A stretch of DNA of 64,000 nt from Deltaproteobacteria bacterium (GTDB lineage: Bacteria; Desulfobacterota; Desulfuromonadia; Desulfuromonadales; Geopsychrobacteraceae), in assembly GCA_024279255.1 (NCBI GenBank), contig JAJRRT010000041.1, forward strand, positions 62,001-126,000, given 5' to 3'. Positions within the stretch are counted from its first letter, which is position 1. Each line of letters opens with the position of its first letter. Below the pieces are notes generated by a model. It saw only the letters and a program-made list of their open reading frames with translations, ran no database searches and had not been told where the DNA came from. Positions 34,337 through 43,500 of this stretch are shown piece by piece. Both the position numbers and the translations under genes were made by a program.

Positions 34337-34824
34337 GTAATCTTTTGATGAATGTTGATTTTACTGGTTTAGATGACAGTCCTATCTTTGAGGGTCTGAG
34401 TAGTTCGGATACCAGGACTCTTGAAAAGGTCTTTAGTTCCAAAGAAATGGGTGCGGGGAAGACTGTTTTTATTGAAAATATGCAGGGAGAATCTCTTTAC
34501 CTGATTAAAGAAGGAACGATATGTATTTCGAAAATGATGGCGGAGGGAGATGAAGAAACTCTTGTCGTATTGGGTCCTGCCGATGTTTTTGGTGAAATGG
34601 CCATTTTCGATGGCGCCCATCGCAGTGCTACAGCAAGAGTTGCTGAGAATGCTGTCCTTTTTTGTTTGTCAAAAACTGGTTTTGAAAAGTTGAGTCTTGA
34701 AAACCCGACACTATGTCTTAAACTTGCGGTTAATATTAATCGTCTTTTCAGTGAACGTATAAGATCTTCTCAAGCTGCACACCGTGAAATATTGCTTGAT
34801 GCTTTAGGTCGGCGCGATCTGTAA
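34333..34824 (+). CDS. Cyclic-nucleotide-binding domain protein without HTH
   Basis: 163 residues, a single Crp-type cNMP-binding beta-roll: FEGLSSSDTRTLEKVFSSKEMGAGKTVFIENMQGESLYLIKEGTICISK, then LGPADVFGEMAIFDGAHRSATARVAENAVLFCL. FGEMA-x5-RSATARV is the phosphate-binding cassette in consensus form. A helix follows, but no DNA-binding domain, so it probably acts through protein contacts. GTG 34333 overlaps the previous stop; ATG 34348 is an alternative. Its place behind two OmpA genes is unusual. Confidence 0.82.
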   Translation: MSNLLMNVDFTGLDDSPIFEGLSSSDTRTLEKVFSSKEMGAGKTVFIENMQGESLYLIKEGTICISKMMAEGDEETLVVLGPADVFGEMAIFDGAHRSATARVAENAVLFCLSKTGFEKLSLENPTLCLKLAVNINRLFSERIRSSQAAHREILLDALGRRDL

Positions 34825-34865
34825 TACCTCATCACTTCAAAACAACCGGACTCCGGAGGTTGACT

Positions 34866-35510
34866 ATGAAAAAACAGATCCTACCCCTGATTTTGATGCT
34901 TTCACTCCTTACCGGTTGTGGCGGGATTGCAGTCATTCCAAGTCCTGGCAGTTTAGGGCAGATCAACGCCCAGGATCACTCAATCACGCAAGTCAATGAA
35001 CAGGTTACCGTGTCCGCCAAGGTGATGGATTTAGAGGTTCGCCCCTACCAGATGAAACAAAATATTTGTTCATTTTTTCTGACGGTTAAAAATGATCGCG
35101 ACCAAAAGATCTATTTCCCCGCAGAGCGCTTTATTCTGTCTGACTCTAAAGGCAATCAATACAGACCTGTCTCTCCGGAGCAAATTCGTGAGATAGTTGC
35201 CGACCACGACCCCTATCTGATCCCTTATCCATATGTTGGTTACTATTACGAAGGAGATGCTGTGCGCGCTCGCATCCGTAATGAATTCAACAGTGAGGTC
35301 ACATATTTCCCGACCAAGGATCCTCGTAATATTACTCTTGAAGCCTTACCTGGTGGCAAGGTAGAAGCACATAAACAGATTTCAGGAGTGATCTATTTTC
35401 TTGCTGATTTACGCACTATGGAGGGCCTTAGCCTTGAAGGCTCAGCAGTCCTCTCCAAAGGGGTTAAGTCTTCTGACTTCATTTTCCCCTTTTCGGTTGT
35501 GAAGAAATAA
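34866..35510 (+). CDS. Lipoprotein, unknown function
   Basis: 214 residues with a lipoprotein signal: KKQILPLILMLSLLTGC, lipobox LLTG-C (residue 18). The mature part is beta-rich, with KVMDLEVRPYQ, FFLTVKNDRDQKIYFPAERFILSD and a Tyr/Pro stretch YLIPYPYVGYYYEGDAV. The family is not recognised. RBS GGAGG before ATG 34866. It lies 41 bases after the cNMP gene, probably in the OmpA operon, and ends before a terminator at 35554. Confidence 0.75.
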   Translation: MKKQILPLILMLSLLTGCGGIAVIPSPGSLGQINAQDHSITQVNEQVTVSAKVMDLEVRPYQMKQNICSFFLTVKNDRDQKIYFPAERFILSDSKGNQYRPVSPEQIREIVADHDPYLIPYPYVGYYYEGDAVRARIRNEFNSEVTYFPTKDPRNITLEALPGGKVEAHKQISGVIYFLADLRTMEGLSLEGSAVLSKGVKSSDFIFPFSVVKK

Positions 35511-35553
35511 CAGACCCGATACAATTGCTGCCAGCCTCCGGCGGCCTGCCAAC

Positions 35554-35578
35554 ACGGCGGGTCGCCGTTTTTGTTTTT
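35554..35578 (+). terminator. Terminator after the lipoprotein gene
   Basis: ACGGCG (35554-35559) pairs with CGCCGT (35563-35568) around GGT, followed by TTTTGTTTTT. The stem is short but GC-rich. It separates the OmpA operon from the Na/Pi cotransporter gene starting at 35597. Confidence 0.7.
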
Positions 35579-35596
35579 CAAGGAATCGAATAGTAC

Positions 35597-37288
35597 ATGT
35601 TTGATATCGGTGAGCATAATGTTCTATTTGGCCTTATCGGTGGGTTAGGTCTTTTCCTTTTCGGTATGCGTACGATGTCAGATAGCCTGCAAAAAGTTGC
35701 AGGTGACAGAATGCGCAAAATACTTGCCACCCTAACGAATAATCGTATCGTCGGGGCGTTCGTTGGCTTGTCAGTCACTGCGATTATTCAATCGTCCAGT
35801 GCTACAACAGTCATGGTTGTTGGTTTTGTAAATGCCGGGCTCCTCTCCTTAGTGCAGGCCGTCGGTGTCGTTCTCGGCGCAAACATCGGAACAACAATAA
35901 CTGCACAACTTATATCCTTGAATATCGCTGAGTATGCCCTGCCGGCAATAGGGCTAGGGACTGCAATCGCGTTGTTTTCCAAAGATCGACATAAGGGGTA
36001 TTGGGGGGAAATTCTGCTTGGGTTTGGCCTGCTTTTCTTGGGCCTCTCGTTTATGAAGCAGGCCTTTGACCCTTTGAAACTTTCAGAAGAGATTCTTCAG
36101 ATCTTCACCCTGATCGGAGATTACCCGCTTGTTGGAGTACTGATTGGCGGGCTATTGACAATCATCGTTCAGAGCAGCACTGCAACAATTGGGATAACAT
36201 TGGCTTTGGCAACTTCTGGGCTCATTAGCTTTGAAGCGAGTGTCGCTTTAATCCTGGGAGAGAATATCGGCACAACAATCACGGCTAACTTTGCGGCAAT
36301 AGGGACTAATTTGGCTGCAAGGAGAACTGCTTTTTGTCATTTTCTGTTCAATGCAATAGGTGTTACCTATATGCTGATATTTTTCCCTTTTTTTATTGAT
36401 CTGGTTGGATTGTTAACTCCGGGAGATGCGGACGCTATTATTACAACCCAGGCTCAGGTAGATCTTTTTGGTGGTGGCATCGGCGACAAGCCTTTTATTG
36501 CCAGACATATTGCAAATACCCATACTCTTTTCAATGTCATAAATACTATCGTTTTTCTTCCTATCCTTGGTCTTCTTGCACGTCTATCTACTGTATTGAT
36601 ACGGGGGCAGGAACGCACAGCGAAGATGGGAGCGCAGTTTATTGATAGTCGTGTATTAAACACACCACCAATAGCATTGGGACAGGCAAGACGTGAAACA
36701 CTTCATATGGCGCGCATAACGTTGGAGATGTTGCAAAGCACCAACCTATTTATTGAATCAGGAGATCTAAAGCGAGTTAAGGGTTTAGAAGGCCAGGAAA
36801 TACTAGTTGATTTGCTTCAAAAAGAAATCACCGATTTTCTTGTAGCTCTTTCTCAAAAGTCAGTTGCAGCTCAGACCTCCAGAGAAATTGCAACCTTGAT
36901 ACATATCGTCAATGATTTTGAACGGATTGGTGATAATTGTGAAAACCTATGGAAACTGGGACAACGAAAAATTGAATCTAATATCGTTTTTACTGAAACT
37001 GGGATGAATGAGCTTGCCGATATCTCAGGGAAGAGAGAGGAGTTTTTATCTTTTGTCGTTGAAAAAATCGAAGAAGGAGAAACCTTAATCGGATCGGCAG
37101 CAATTGGATATGAAGATACTATTGATGATCTGGAAAAAAATGCACGCAATAACCATATTGAGCGTTTAAATACGGGCGAATGCGCAGTGCGACCTGGTAT
37201 GATTTTTCTCGATTTGCTCCATAATTTTGCTAAAATAAGCGACCATACATATAATATCGCCGAAGCAGTTGATAGGAAAAACGAGTGA
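35597..37288 (+). CDS. Na+/phosphate cotransporter with PhoU-like domain
   Basis: 563 residues of the NptA/YjbB type. Two inverted transport repeats carry the signature Q-S-S-S-A-T-T (IIQSSSATTVMVVGF, about 62-76) and Q-S-S-T-A-T (IVQSSTATIGITLAL, about 192-206), each followed by a LGANIGTTITAQ / LGENIGTTITAN motif. About eight helices run to residue 340. Residues 360-560 are helical and PhoU-like (ETLHMARITLEMLQ, EIATLIHIVNDFERIGDNCENL, RNNHIERLNTGEC). It moves phosphate, probably outward in YjbB relatives or inward with Na+. Its stop overlaps the GTG of a Ppx/GppA gene. Confidence 0.9.
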   Translation: MFDIGEHNVLFGLIGGLGLFLFGMRTMSDSLQKVAGDRMRKILATLTNNRIVGAFVGLSVTAIIQSSSATTVMVVGFVNAGLLSLVQAVGVVLGANIGTTITAQLISLNIAEYALPAIGLGTAIALFSKDRHKGYWGEILLGFGLLFLGLSFMKQAFDPLKLSEEILQIFTLIGDYPLVGVLIGGLLTIIVQSSTATIGITLALATSGLISFEASVALILGENIGTTITANFAAIGTNLAARRTAFCHFLFNAIGVTYMLIFFPFFIDLVGLLTPGDADAIITTQAQVDLFGGGIGDKPFIARHIANTHTLFNVINTIVFLPILGLLARLSTVLIRGQERTAKMGAQFIDSRVLNTPPIALGQARRETLHMARITLEMLQSTNLFIESGDLKRVKGLEGQEILVDLLQKEITDFLVALSQKSVAAQTSREIATLIHIVNDFERIGDNCENLWKLGQRKIESNIVFTETGMNELADISGKREEFLSFVVEKIEEGETLIGSAAIGYEDTIDDLEKNARNNHIERLNTGECAVRPGMIFLDLLHNFAKISDHTYNIAEAVDRKNE

Positions 37289-38184
37289 TTCACGCTGCGA
37301 TAGATGTCGGAAGCAATAGTGTCCGAATGCTACTTCAATCCGTAGATAAAAATATTTTATTTACTCCAAAATATTTTAGACAGGTGACTCGCCTTGCGGG
37401 TGAATTTAGTCCAGAATCGGGTTTGGCACCGCAGAGTATGAGTCGTACTCTTGATGCTCTCGAGCGGTTTGCCGAGATATTGAGACAATATAAAGTCGAA
37501 AAAATCAAAGCAGTCGGAACTGAAATACTGCGTCAGGCTGTTAATTCCTCTGTTTTTATAGAAAAAGCCCGAATGCAGACAGGGCTGAGTATCGAGATTG
37601 TTGATGGTGAGGTCGAAGCAGGCCTTAGTTGTCGTGGTATCCTGTCTACCCTCAATCCACAACCTGAAAGAGCACTCCTGTTCGACCTTGGGGGCGGCAG
37701 TACTGAGATTATTCTGTTTAAGGACTCAAATATTTGTCTTCAGAAAAGTTTCCCACTAGGCGTTGTTCGTCTGTTTGAAGAGCGCCCCGGTTCTGTTCAT
37801 TACACTGATGAAATCCATAAAATACTAACTCCTTTTATAGAGTCTTCCATTTGGCGTGAATGGCAACAGGAGGCTGTGCCGGTAGAACTTATTGGAACCG
37901 CTGGCACTGTAACGACCCTGGCAGCCCTTAAGCTTGAAATGGAAGAATATGACGGTAGCCTCGTCAATAATCTGGTGCTAGAGAAAACTTGGATTGAAAA
38001 TATATCTATACTTTTGACAAACTTGCCTTTGAAAAAGAGAGTGGAACTCAAGGGGATGGAAGAGGGCAGGGCAGATGTCATAGTTGCAGGTGTTCAGGTT
38101 GTAAGTTGCTTGCTCGATATTGTCGGTAGGGACTCACTTCGAGTCGTTGACGCTGGCCTTCTCGAAGGCCTCTTACAAGAGTAA
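37285..38184 (+). CDS. Ppx/GppA-family phosphatase
   Basis: 299 residues of the exopolyphosphatase/pppGpp phosphatase family (ASKHA fold). Visible are the P-loop IDVGSNSVRMLL, GTEILRQAVNSSVFIE, the catalytic EVEAGLSCRG and the phosphate loop LFDLGGGSTEIILF, then LIGTAGTVTTLAALKL. It lacks the C-terminal HD-like extension of E. coli Ppx. GTG 37285 overlaps the transporter stop (GTGA), so the two proteins are made together. It links phosphate transport to polyphosphate or alarmone turnover. Confidence 0.88.
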   Translation: MIHAAIDVGSNSVRMLLQSVDKNILFTPKYFRQVTRLAGEFSPESGLAPQSMSRTLDALERFAEILRQYKVEKIKAVGTEILRQAVNSSVFIEKARMQTGLSIEIVDGEVEAGLSCRGILSTLNPQPERALLFDLGGGSTEIILFKDSNICLQKSFPLGVVRLFEERPGSVHYTDEIHKILTPFIESSIWREWQQEAVPVELIGTAGTVTTLAALKLEMEEYDGSLVNNLVLEKTWIENISILLTNLPLKKRVELKGMEEGRADVIVAGVQVVSCLLDIVGRDSLRVVDAGLLEGLLQE

Positions 38185-38295
38185 GGATCACCTCGGCTTG
38201 CTTGTCACGATTCTACCTCTATTTATTTGATTTTCAATAACTCTATATATCGTAATTCCTGAAAATACAATCTATATGCCTTATGGAGATGTTTG

Positions 38296-39597
38296 ATGAT
38301 TTGGAATAACACCTTTGAAACAATGCCTCGCGACGAAATGGAATTGCTTCAGTTAACACGGCTACAGCAGGTCGTCGCACGTGTTTATGCTACGGTTCCT
38401 TTTTACCGGGATAGCCTTGCTAAGTCTGGGGCGACTCCCGATAAAATTCGCAGTCTTGATGATTTAAAACGCATCCCTTTTACCTTGAAACAGGATATGC
38501 GTGCTAGCTACCCCTATGATCTTTTTGCGGAACCCCTCGACCAGATTGTACGTATTCACGCATCGAGTGGCACAACGGGTAAACCGACAGTTGTTGGCTA
38601 TACACAGCGTGACATAGATAACTGGTCAGAGATGATGGCGCGCTCCTTTGTTGCAGCAGGGACTCATAAGGGTGATATCGTCCATAATGCCTACGGGTAC
38701 GGACTCTTCACCGGAGGTCTTGGTGCTCATTATGGCGCGGAAAAGGTAGGTGCATCCGTCATCCCTATGTCCGGTGGCAATACGCGTAAACAGCTGATGA
38801 TCATGCAGGATTTTGGTTCAACTGTTTTGACCTGTACCCCGTCTTACAGCTTGTTCCTTGCAGAAGTTGCCGCTGAAGAAGGGATCGATTTTAAGAAATT
38901 AAAATTGAAAGTCGGAATCTTTGGCGCAGAGCCCTGGAGCGAAACCATGCGTCAGGAGATCGAAGAAAAGCTGAATATAAAGGCTATTGATATCTATGGA
39001 CTCTCAGAGATTATGGGGCCTGGTGTCGGTATTGAATGTATTGAAGCTCAAAACGGTTTACATCTTTGGGAAGACCACTTTATACCTGAAATAATCGAAC
39101 CTGACACTGGCGAAGTGCTACCGCTCGGTGAGAAGGGTGAGTTAGTGATAACAACAATCACGAAAGAAGGAATCCCTCTGCTGCGTTACCGGACACGGGA
39201 CATTACTCGAATTATTCCCGAGCCATGTATCTGTGGACGAACTCATCTGCGGATTGAGCGTTTGAGTGGCCGAAGTGACGATATGTTGATCATCAGAGGA
39301 GTCAATGTATTCCCGAGCCAGATAGAATCTGTCCTTTTTGGCATAAAAGGTGTTGAACCGCACTATCAATTAATTATTGATCGTGAAGGCACTCTGGATA
39401 CACTTGAAATTCAGGTTGAAGTTAACGAGCAGACCTTTTCAGACGAAATCAAGAATCTGCAGGCACTATCCAATCATATTTGTCACGCGATCAAGGAGAT
39501 GCTTGGTGTTACTTGCCGGGTCCGCCTTGTGGAGCCGAAGACCATTGTACGATCTGAAGGGAAGGCAAAACGGGTCATAGATAACCGTAAAGCCTGA
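38296..39597 (+). CDS. paaK: Phenylacetate-CoA ligase family protein
   Basis: 433 residues of the adenylate-forming family. N-terminal [37 protein letters not shown], the ATP motif [14 protein letters not shown] (about 88-101), [25 protein letters not shown] and the hinge/C-terminal [22 protein letters not shown]. It makes aryl-CoA from phenylacetate or similar acids. In anaerobes it is commonly found with an ACT protein and indolepyruvate oxidoreductase (iorAB); the ACT gene is next, but iorAB is not in this window. ATG 38296 was chosen over TTG 38293; TGGAG is upstream. Confidence 0.92.
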   Translation: MIWNNTFETMPRDEMELLQLTRLQQVVARVYATVPFYRDSLAKSGATPDKIRSLDDLKRIPFTLKQDMRASYPYDLFAEPLDQIVRIHASSGTTGKPTVVGYTQRDIDNWSEMMARSFVAAGTHKGDIVHNAYGYGLFTGGLGAHYGAEKVGASVIPMSGGNTRKQLMIMQDFGSTVLTCTPSYSLFLAEVAAEEGIDFKKLKLKVGIFGAEPWSETMRQEIEEKLNIKAIDIYGLSEIMGPGVGIECIEAQNGLHLWEDHFIPEIIEPDTGEVLPLGEKGELVITTITKEGIPLLRYRTRDITRIIPEPCICGRTHLRIERLSGRSDDMLIIRGVNVFPSQIESVLFGIKGVEPHYQLIIDREGTLDTLEIQVEVNEQTFSDEIKNLQALSNHICHAIKEMLGVTCRVRLVEPKTIVRSEGKAKRVIDNRKA

Positions 39598-39636
39598 TAT
39601 TTAATGAACAGTCACTTGATAAGCGTGGAGACACAG

Positions 39637-40062
39637 ATGAAAATTGAACAGATTTCGATCTTTATGGAAAATAAGTCGGGAAGGATGGCTGTAATAACTG
39701 ATGTCTTAGGCTCTGGCGGGATTAATATTCGAGCACTATCGCTGGCAGACACATCCGACTTTGGTGTTTTACGTCTGATTGTTGATAATCCTACGAAAGG
39801 TTTAGAAATTCTTCGCAATAATTCATTTACAGTCAGCAAGACTGGGGTCGTCGGGGTTATAGTTCCAGACAGGCCTGGTGGATTGACTTCAATACTTTCA
39901 GTAATCGATAAAAATTCTATTAATATCGAGTACATGTATGCATTCAGCGAACGTTCTAGTGCTAATTCGGTAATTATCTTTCGTTTTGATGATATCGAAG
40001 CAGCTATCAACGTTTTAAAACAAAATAGTATCACTTTATACTCAAATGATAATGCCAGTTAA
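39637..40062 (+). CDS. Tandem ACT-domain protein
   Basis: 141 residues with two ACT repeats: EQISIFMENKSGRMAVITDVLGSGGINIRALSLAD at about 4-70, and VVGVIVPDRPGGLTSILSVIDKNSINIEYMYAFS at about 73-135. ACT domains bind amino acids. Paired with paaK-type ligases in aromatic amino-acid metabolism, it probably senses an aromatic amino acid. ATG 39637 (GTGGAGA upstream) was chosen because it starts exactly at the ACT strand; the frame is open to 39604. Confidence 0.85.
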   Translation: MKIEQISIFMENKSGRMAVITDVLGSGGINIRALSLADTSDFGVLRLIVDNPTKGLEILRNNSFTVSKTGVVGVIVPDRPGGLTSILSVIDKNSINIEYMYAFSERSSANSVIIFRFDDIEAAINVLKQNSITLYSNDNAS

Positions 40063-40250
40063 GCGCTTCACAGGTATCTACCTATAAATAACAAGTCATA
40101 TTGTAAGTAAAAAGGGTAGAGAGTCGTATAACTTTAACTCTGAAGTCATATCAGTAACAGAGAATTGTCCCTTGGAATTTTATACTCGAACAGAATAACT
40201 GTTCAGATACAGATCGTTGGAAACACTTGATTTTACGCAGGCATTTCCAC

Positions 40251-40279
40251 TTGACAGTCTGTATCAAATCTTAGATAAT
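40251..40279 (+). promoter_or_regulatory. Sigma-70 promoter of tRNA-Pro
   Basis: TTGACA (40251-40256), a 17-base spacer, GATAAT (40274-40279). Transcription would start about 40286, some 11 bases before the tRNA. Followed by a GC-rich stretch (CCGCGGGCG), as stringent-type stable-RNA promoters often have. Confidence 0.8.
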
Positions 40280-40296
40280 CCGCGGGCGTTTGCTGA

Positions 40297-40373
40297 CGGG
40301 GCGTAGCGCAGTCTGGTAGCGCACTTGACTGGGGGTCAAGTGGTCGGAGGTTCAAATCCTCTCGTCCCGACCA
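40297..40373 (+). tRNA. tRNA-Pro (anticodon GGG)
   Basis: 77 bases including an encoded CCA. Acceptor CGGGGCG pairs with CGTCCCG (one G-T). D-arm GCGCAGTCTGGTAGCGC, anticodon stem CTTGA/TCAAG with loop CTGGGGG giving GGG, T-arm GGAGGTTCAAATCCTCT. Its own promoter lies upstream, and a hairpin starts inside its CCA end. Confidence 0.97.
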
Positions 40374-40429
40374 TATAATAAAAAAGAGTCGATTCCTTGA
40401 GCAGGGGTCGACTCTTTTTTATTATATGG
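40371..40429. terminator. Bidirectional terminator, perfect 22-bp inverted repeat
   Basis: The 22 bases 40371-40392 (CCATATAATAAAAAAGAGTC plus GA) are exactly complementary to 40408-40429, around a 15-base loop. The arm contains six A's, so T-runs occur on both strands. It terminates tRNA-Pro on the plus strand and probably recG (ending at 40493) on the minus strand. The left arm includes the tRNA CCA. Confidence 0.88.
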
Positions 40430-40492
40430 TAATACCTAGGGTCGTATAATGTATATTATGTAAACTAGGGTGTATATGGAAACCGATAATGC

Positions 40493-42637
40493 CTATCCAA
40501 TAGTCACAAGGTCAAGACGACCACCCCAGCGCTTTAAAAGTTCCTGCTTAACAGGAATCGAATCTTTGTCCTTTAGATAGTTTGTCGATTCAGCATAACT
40601 GAAGGCATCTTGTCTTGCCTGCTCAAGGATGGAGCCATCCCTGAGTAAGCTGGCTACGCGAAAATCTGGAATCCCTGATTGCCTGGTCCCTAGGAATTCA
40701 CCCGGCCCACGAATTTCCAGATCGGCTTCTGATATTCTAAAGCCATCGTTGGTATCGACCATCACCTTAAGTCTGCGTCTGGCCTCGTCACTGTAGTGAT
40801 CAGAAGAAATCAAAAAACAAAAGCTCTCATCGCTGCCACGGCCTACGCGCCCTCGTAATTGATGTAATTGCGCCAAACCAAAACGATCGGCATGTTCAAT
40901 GATCATGGTTGTCGCGTTAGCAACGTCGACCCCAACCTCAATAACGGTTGTCGCTACCAGGATATCAATCTGGTGGTTTCTGAAGCTGTTCATCACCGCA
41001 TCTTTTTCGGCTTGTTTTATACGCCCATGCAAAAGCCCGATGCGCGCTTGTGGGAAATGTTCTGCCAATGCTGCCGAGGCTTCTGTGGCGGCAAGCAGAT
41101 CTGAATTTTCGGTCTCTTCGACCAGAGGATAAACAATATATGCCTGGTGACCCAAGGCTAATTGCTTTTGTAGCAACCGGTAGGCATAGCTGCGGCTTTT
41201 ACCGGCGTAGTGCGCTGTTTTTACGGGCTTTCTTCCGGGTGGCAATTCATCGATAACGGATAATGAGAGGTCACCATATAGAGTCATAGAGAGTGTGCGT
41301 GGGATCGGAGTTGCAGTCATAACAAGAATATCGGGATTATTGCCCTTCTGTTTAAGCACTGCACGTTGTTTTACGCCAAAACGGTGTTGCTCATCAACGA
41401 TACCCAGACCCAGCCTTTTGAATTCGACCCCTGCTTGTAACACGGCATGGGTTCCGACCAGCAAATGAATGTGGCCCGCCTCAAGGTCTTCTAGGATACG
41501 CTTTTTGTCCCCAGTGGAGGTGCCACTACGTAAAAGTTCACAGCGTAATCCCAGTTTCTCCAGCCATTGACTGAAGGTTGCATAGTGCTGCTCTGCGAGA
41601 ATTTCAGTTGGAGCTACAACTGCAACCTGAGTCTGGTTTTCGATGGCAATGAGTGCGGCCATCAGCGCAACGATGGTTTTCCCGCTACCAACATCACCTT
41701 GAATCAGTCGGTGCATCGGTGACAGAGACATCATGTCTATTTTAATTTCACCTAAAACCCGACGCTGGGCATCGGTCAATCGAAACGGTAGGATTTTGTT
41801 GAGTGGTTTTGTATAGAGGTGTTCGACCTTAAAGGCAATCCCTTTTGCTAACTCGACTCCATGCCGTTTCAGGGCGAGTCCCAGTTCAAGAAAAAAGAAT
41901 TCATCATAGACAATGCTGCGTCGTGCCTTGTCTGTCCCTCGCTCCAATTGTTGTAGTGAGGCATCAGCCTCTGGCCAATGAGAGCTTAAGAGTGCAGTTG
42001 CCAGTGGTAGAAAATCGTGTTTTTTTAAAATGTGATCAGGCACGCTTGAGTAGGTATAAACTGCATATTTTTTGACTAATTCAAACCATATTTTGCGGAT
42101 TCGGTATTGTGATAACCCTTCGGTTAAAGAATAAACAGGGAGGATTCGTCCAAATTTCAATGGATCCTTGCGCAATAAGACGGTCGGATCTCCTCCTTCA
42201 GGAAGTCGTTCCGCTTCAGGATGGTGTATTTCTTTGTGGATGCCAAAACTTTTGATTTCACCAATGAAAACAGCTTGTTGGCCGACAGTGAAGCGTTTTT
42301 CGAGCCATTTCTTTCTATAATTAAACCATTTGAGTGAAATACGGCCTGTGTCGTCACCAACAATCAACTCAAAAATACGTCGGTTACTCCGATTGGTACG
42401 GGTCTCACCTGCTGATAAAACTCTGGCGCAAAAAACTTCTTGTCGACCGGTCTGTAACTGGGAAATTGTGTGAAACTGACGTCTGTCTTCGTAACGTAAA
42501 GGAAGGTGATAGAGAGCGTCTTCTATAGAGTTGAGCCCCAGTTTCCGCAGTTGTTCCTGCAGTTTGGGGCCAACTCCTGAAGCCTGATCCAGACCGATCT
42601 GGTCCAGAGAGTTGAAATCAGGGGAGTTTTTGGGCAT
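40493..42637 (-). CDS. recG: ATP-dependent DNA helicase RecG
   Basis: 714 residues. The N-terminal wedge/OB domain has GVGPKLQEQLRKLGL, then PLRYEDRR. The helicase core has HRLIQGDVGSGKTIVALMAAL (Walker A), APTEILAEQHY, VGTHAVLQAGVEF, the DEQH box (GIVDEQHRFGVKQR), MTATPIPRTLSMTLYGDL, TTVIEVGVDVANATTMIIE and QLRGRVGRG, ending in the family tail FLGTRQSGIPDF. It reverses stalled forks and processes Holliday junctions. Last gene of the minus-strand block; the DUF1858 gene lies 15 bases upstream. Confidence 0.97.
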   Translation of the reverse strand: MPKNSPDFNSLDQIGLDQASGVGPKLQEQLRKLGLNSIEDALYHLPLRYEDRRQFHTISQLQTGRQEVFCARVLSAGETRTNRSNRRIFELIVGDDTGRISLKWFNYRKKWLEKRFTVGQQAVFIGEIKSFGIHKEIHHPEAERLPEGGDPTVLLRKDPLKFGRILPVYSLTEGLSQYRIRKIWFELVKKYAVYTYSSVPDHILKKHDFLPLATALLSSHWPEADASLQQLERGTDKARRSIVYDEFFFLELGLALKRHGVELAKGIAFKVEHLYTKPLNKILPFRLTDAQRRVLGEIKIDMMSLSPMHRLIQGDVGSGKTIVALMAALIAIENQTQVAVVAPTEILAEQHYATFSQWLEKLGLRCELLRSGTSTGDKKRILEDLEAGHIHLLVGTHAVLQAGVEFKRLGLGIVDEQHRFGVKQRAVLKQKGNNPDILVMTATPIPRTLSMTLYGDLSLSVIDELPPGRKPVKTAHYAGKSRSYAYRLLQKQLALGHQAYIVYPLVEETENSDLLAATEASAALAEHFPQARIGLLHGRIKQAEKDAVMNSFRNHQIDILVATTVIEVGVDVANATTMIIEHADRFGLAQLHQLRGRVGRGSDESFCFLISSDHYSDEARRRLKVMVDTNDGFRISEADLEIRGPGEFLGTRQSGIPDFRVASLLRDGSILEQARQDAFSYAESTNYLKDKDSIPVKQELLKRWGGRLDLVTIG

Positions 42638-42652
42638 CTGCCCTCCCCCTCC

Positions 42653-42856
42653 CTATTCGGTAAAGAGTCCGTTAAGGGCAGTCAGGATGTCTTCAACATC
42701 AAGACCGTGAGCCATTGCACCTTGTTCGAGGGTTTCATTCATGGCACCCATGCAACCGACACAACCGAGATTGAACTCGCCTAATACCCCAGCAACCCGT
42801 GAATCGAGTTGCAGAATCTGGTGAAAAGTCATGTCTCGAGTAATTTTTGCACTCAT
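42653..42856 (-). CDS. DUF1858-domain protein
   Basis: 67 residues: MSAKITRDMTFHQILQLDSRVAGVLGEFNLGCVGCMGAMNETLEQGAMAHGLDVEDILTALN. This is the small DUF1858 fold, with the CVGC pair and the Met-rich loop GCMGAMNETL, common in anaerobes as a stand-alone or fused to redox enzymes. Start 42856 has GGAGA upstream (an in-frame ATG four codons earlier contains the RBS). Its function is unknown; a metal- or thiol-dependent role is likely. It is between greA and recG. Confidence 0.82.
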   Translation of the reverse strand: MSAKITRDMTFHQILQLDSRVAGVLGEFNLGCVGCMGAMNETLEQGAMAHGLDVEDILTALNGLFTE

Positions 42857-42937
42857 TTTTATCTCCATAAATTAGCTATCTGTTGCTTTAATTCTCACAA
42901 AATATCTTGGAAAAAGCAAGCAGGCTATATTGCGTAG

Positions 42938-43414
42938 TCAGGAATATTCGATGTTCGTAATTTCATAGATCCTCACACCTGAAGGGACCGTAATACTGAC
43001 TTCTTCATCGACTTCATGGCCGATTAAGGCGCGGCCTACTGGTGACGTAATCGAAATCTTACCATCTTTGATTTCGGCTTCATCTTCGCCGACAATCTGA
43101 TAAGTCACCTCAGCATCGGTGTCGATGTCAATGATCGTCACTTTTGCACCAAATACTACCTTTTCAGTGTCGATATCGGCCGGGTTGATGACTTGAGCAC
43201 GAGCGATTTTGTCATTCAGTTCTTTAATCCGTCCCTCAACAAACCCCTGTTTGTCTTTAGCCGCATCATATTCGGCGTTTTCAGACAGATCGCCATGGGA
43301 CCTTGCTTCGGCAATATCCTGAACTACTTTAGGTCGTTCAATCCGTACAAGATTCTTCAGTTCCTCTTGCAGGCGGGCATATCCTTCTGCAGTTACCGGA
43401 AGTGAGCCGCTCAT
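42938..43414 (-). CDS. greA: Transcription elongation factor GreA
   Basis: 158 residues. N-terminal coiled coil (LPVTAEGYARLQEELKNLVRIERPKVVQDIAEARSHGDLSENAEYDAAKDKQGFVEGRI) carries the acidic tip ARSHGDLSENAEY that reaches the RNA polymerase active site. C-terminal FKBP-like domain has VVFGAKVTIIDIDTD and SPVGRALIGHEVDEEVSITVPSG. RBS AGGAGC precedes 43414. It follows carB after a strong hairpin, as in many proteobacteria. Confidence 0.97.
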   Translation of the reverse strand: MSGSLPVTAEGYARLQEELKNLVRIERPKVVQDIAEARSHGDLSENAEYDAAKDKQGFVEGRIKELNDKIARAQVINPADIDTEKVVFGAKVTIIDIDTDAEVTYQIVGEDEAEIKDGKISITSPVGRALIGHEVDEEVSITVPSGVRIYEITNIEYS

Positions 43415-43427
43415 ATTCTGCTCCTTG

Positions 43428-43465
43428 AAAAAAAACGGCGGGCGGGGAAAATCCCGCCCGTCGTT
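43428..43465 (-). terminator. Terminator between carB and greA
   Basis: On the minus strand AACGACGGGCGGG (43465-43453) pairs with CCCGCCCGCCGTT (43446-43434), with one G-T pair, followed by TTTTTTC. It lies 36 bases after the carB stop and should reduce read-through into greA. Confidence 0.85.
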
Positions 43466-43500
43466 AGAGTAATGATATTGTTTGTAAAGGTTTTTAATCC

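Noticed and set aside
36454..37293. Minus-strand frames opposite the Na/Pi transporter
   Set aside because: Shadows of the conserved transporter and PhoU-like domain.
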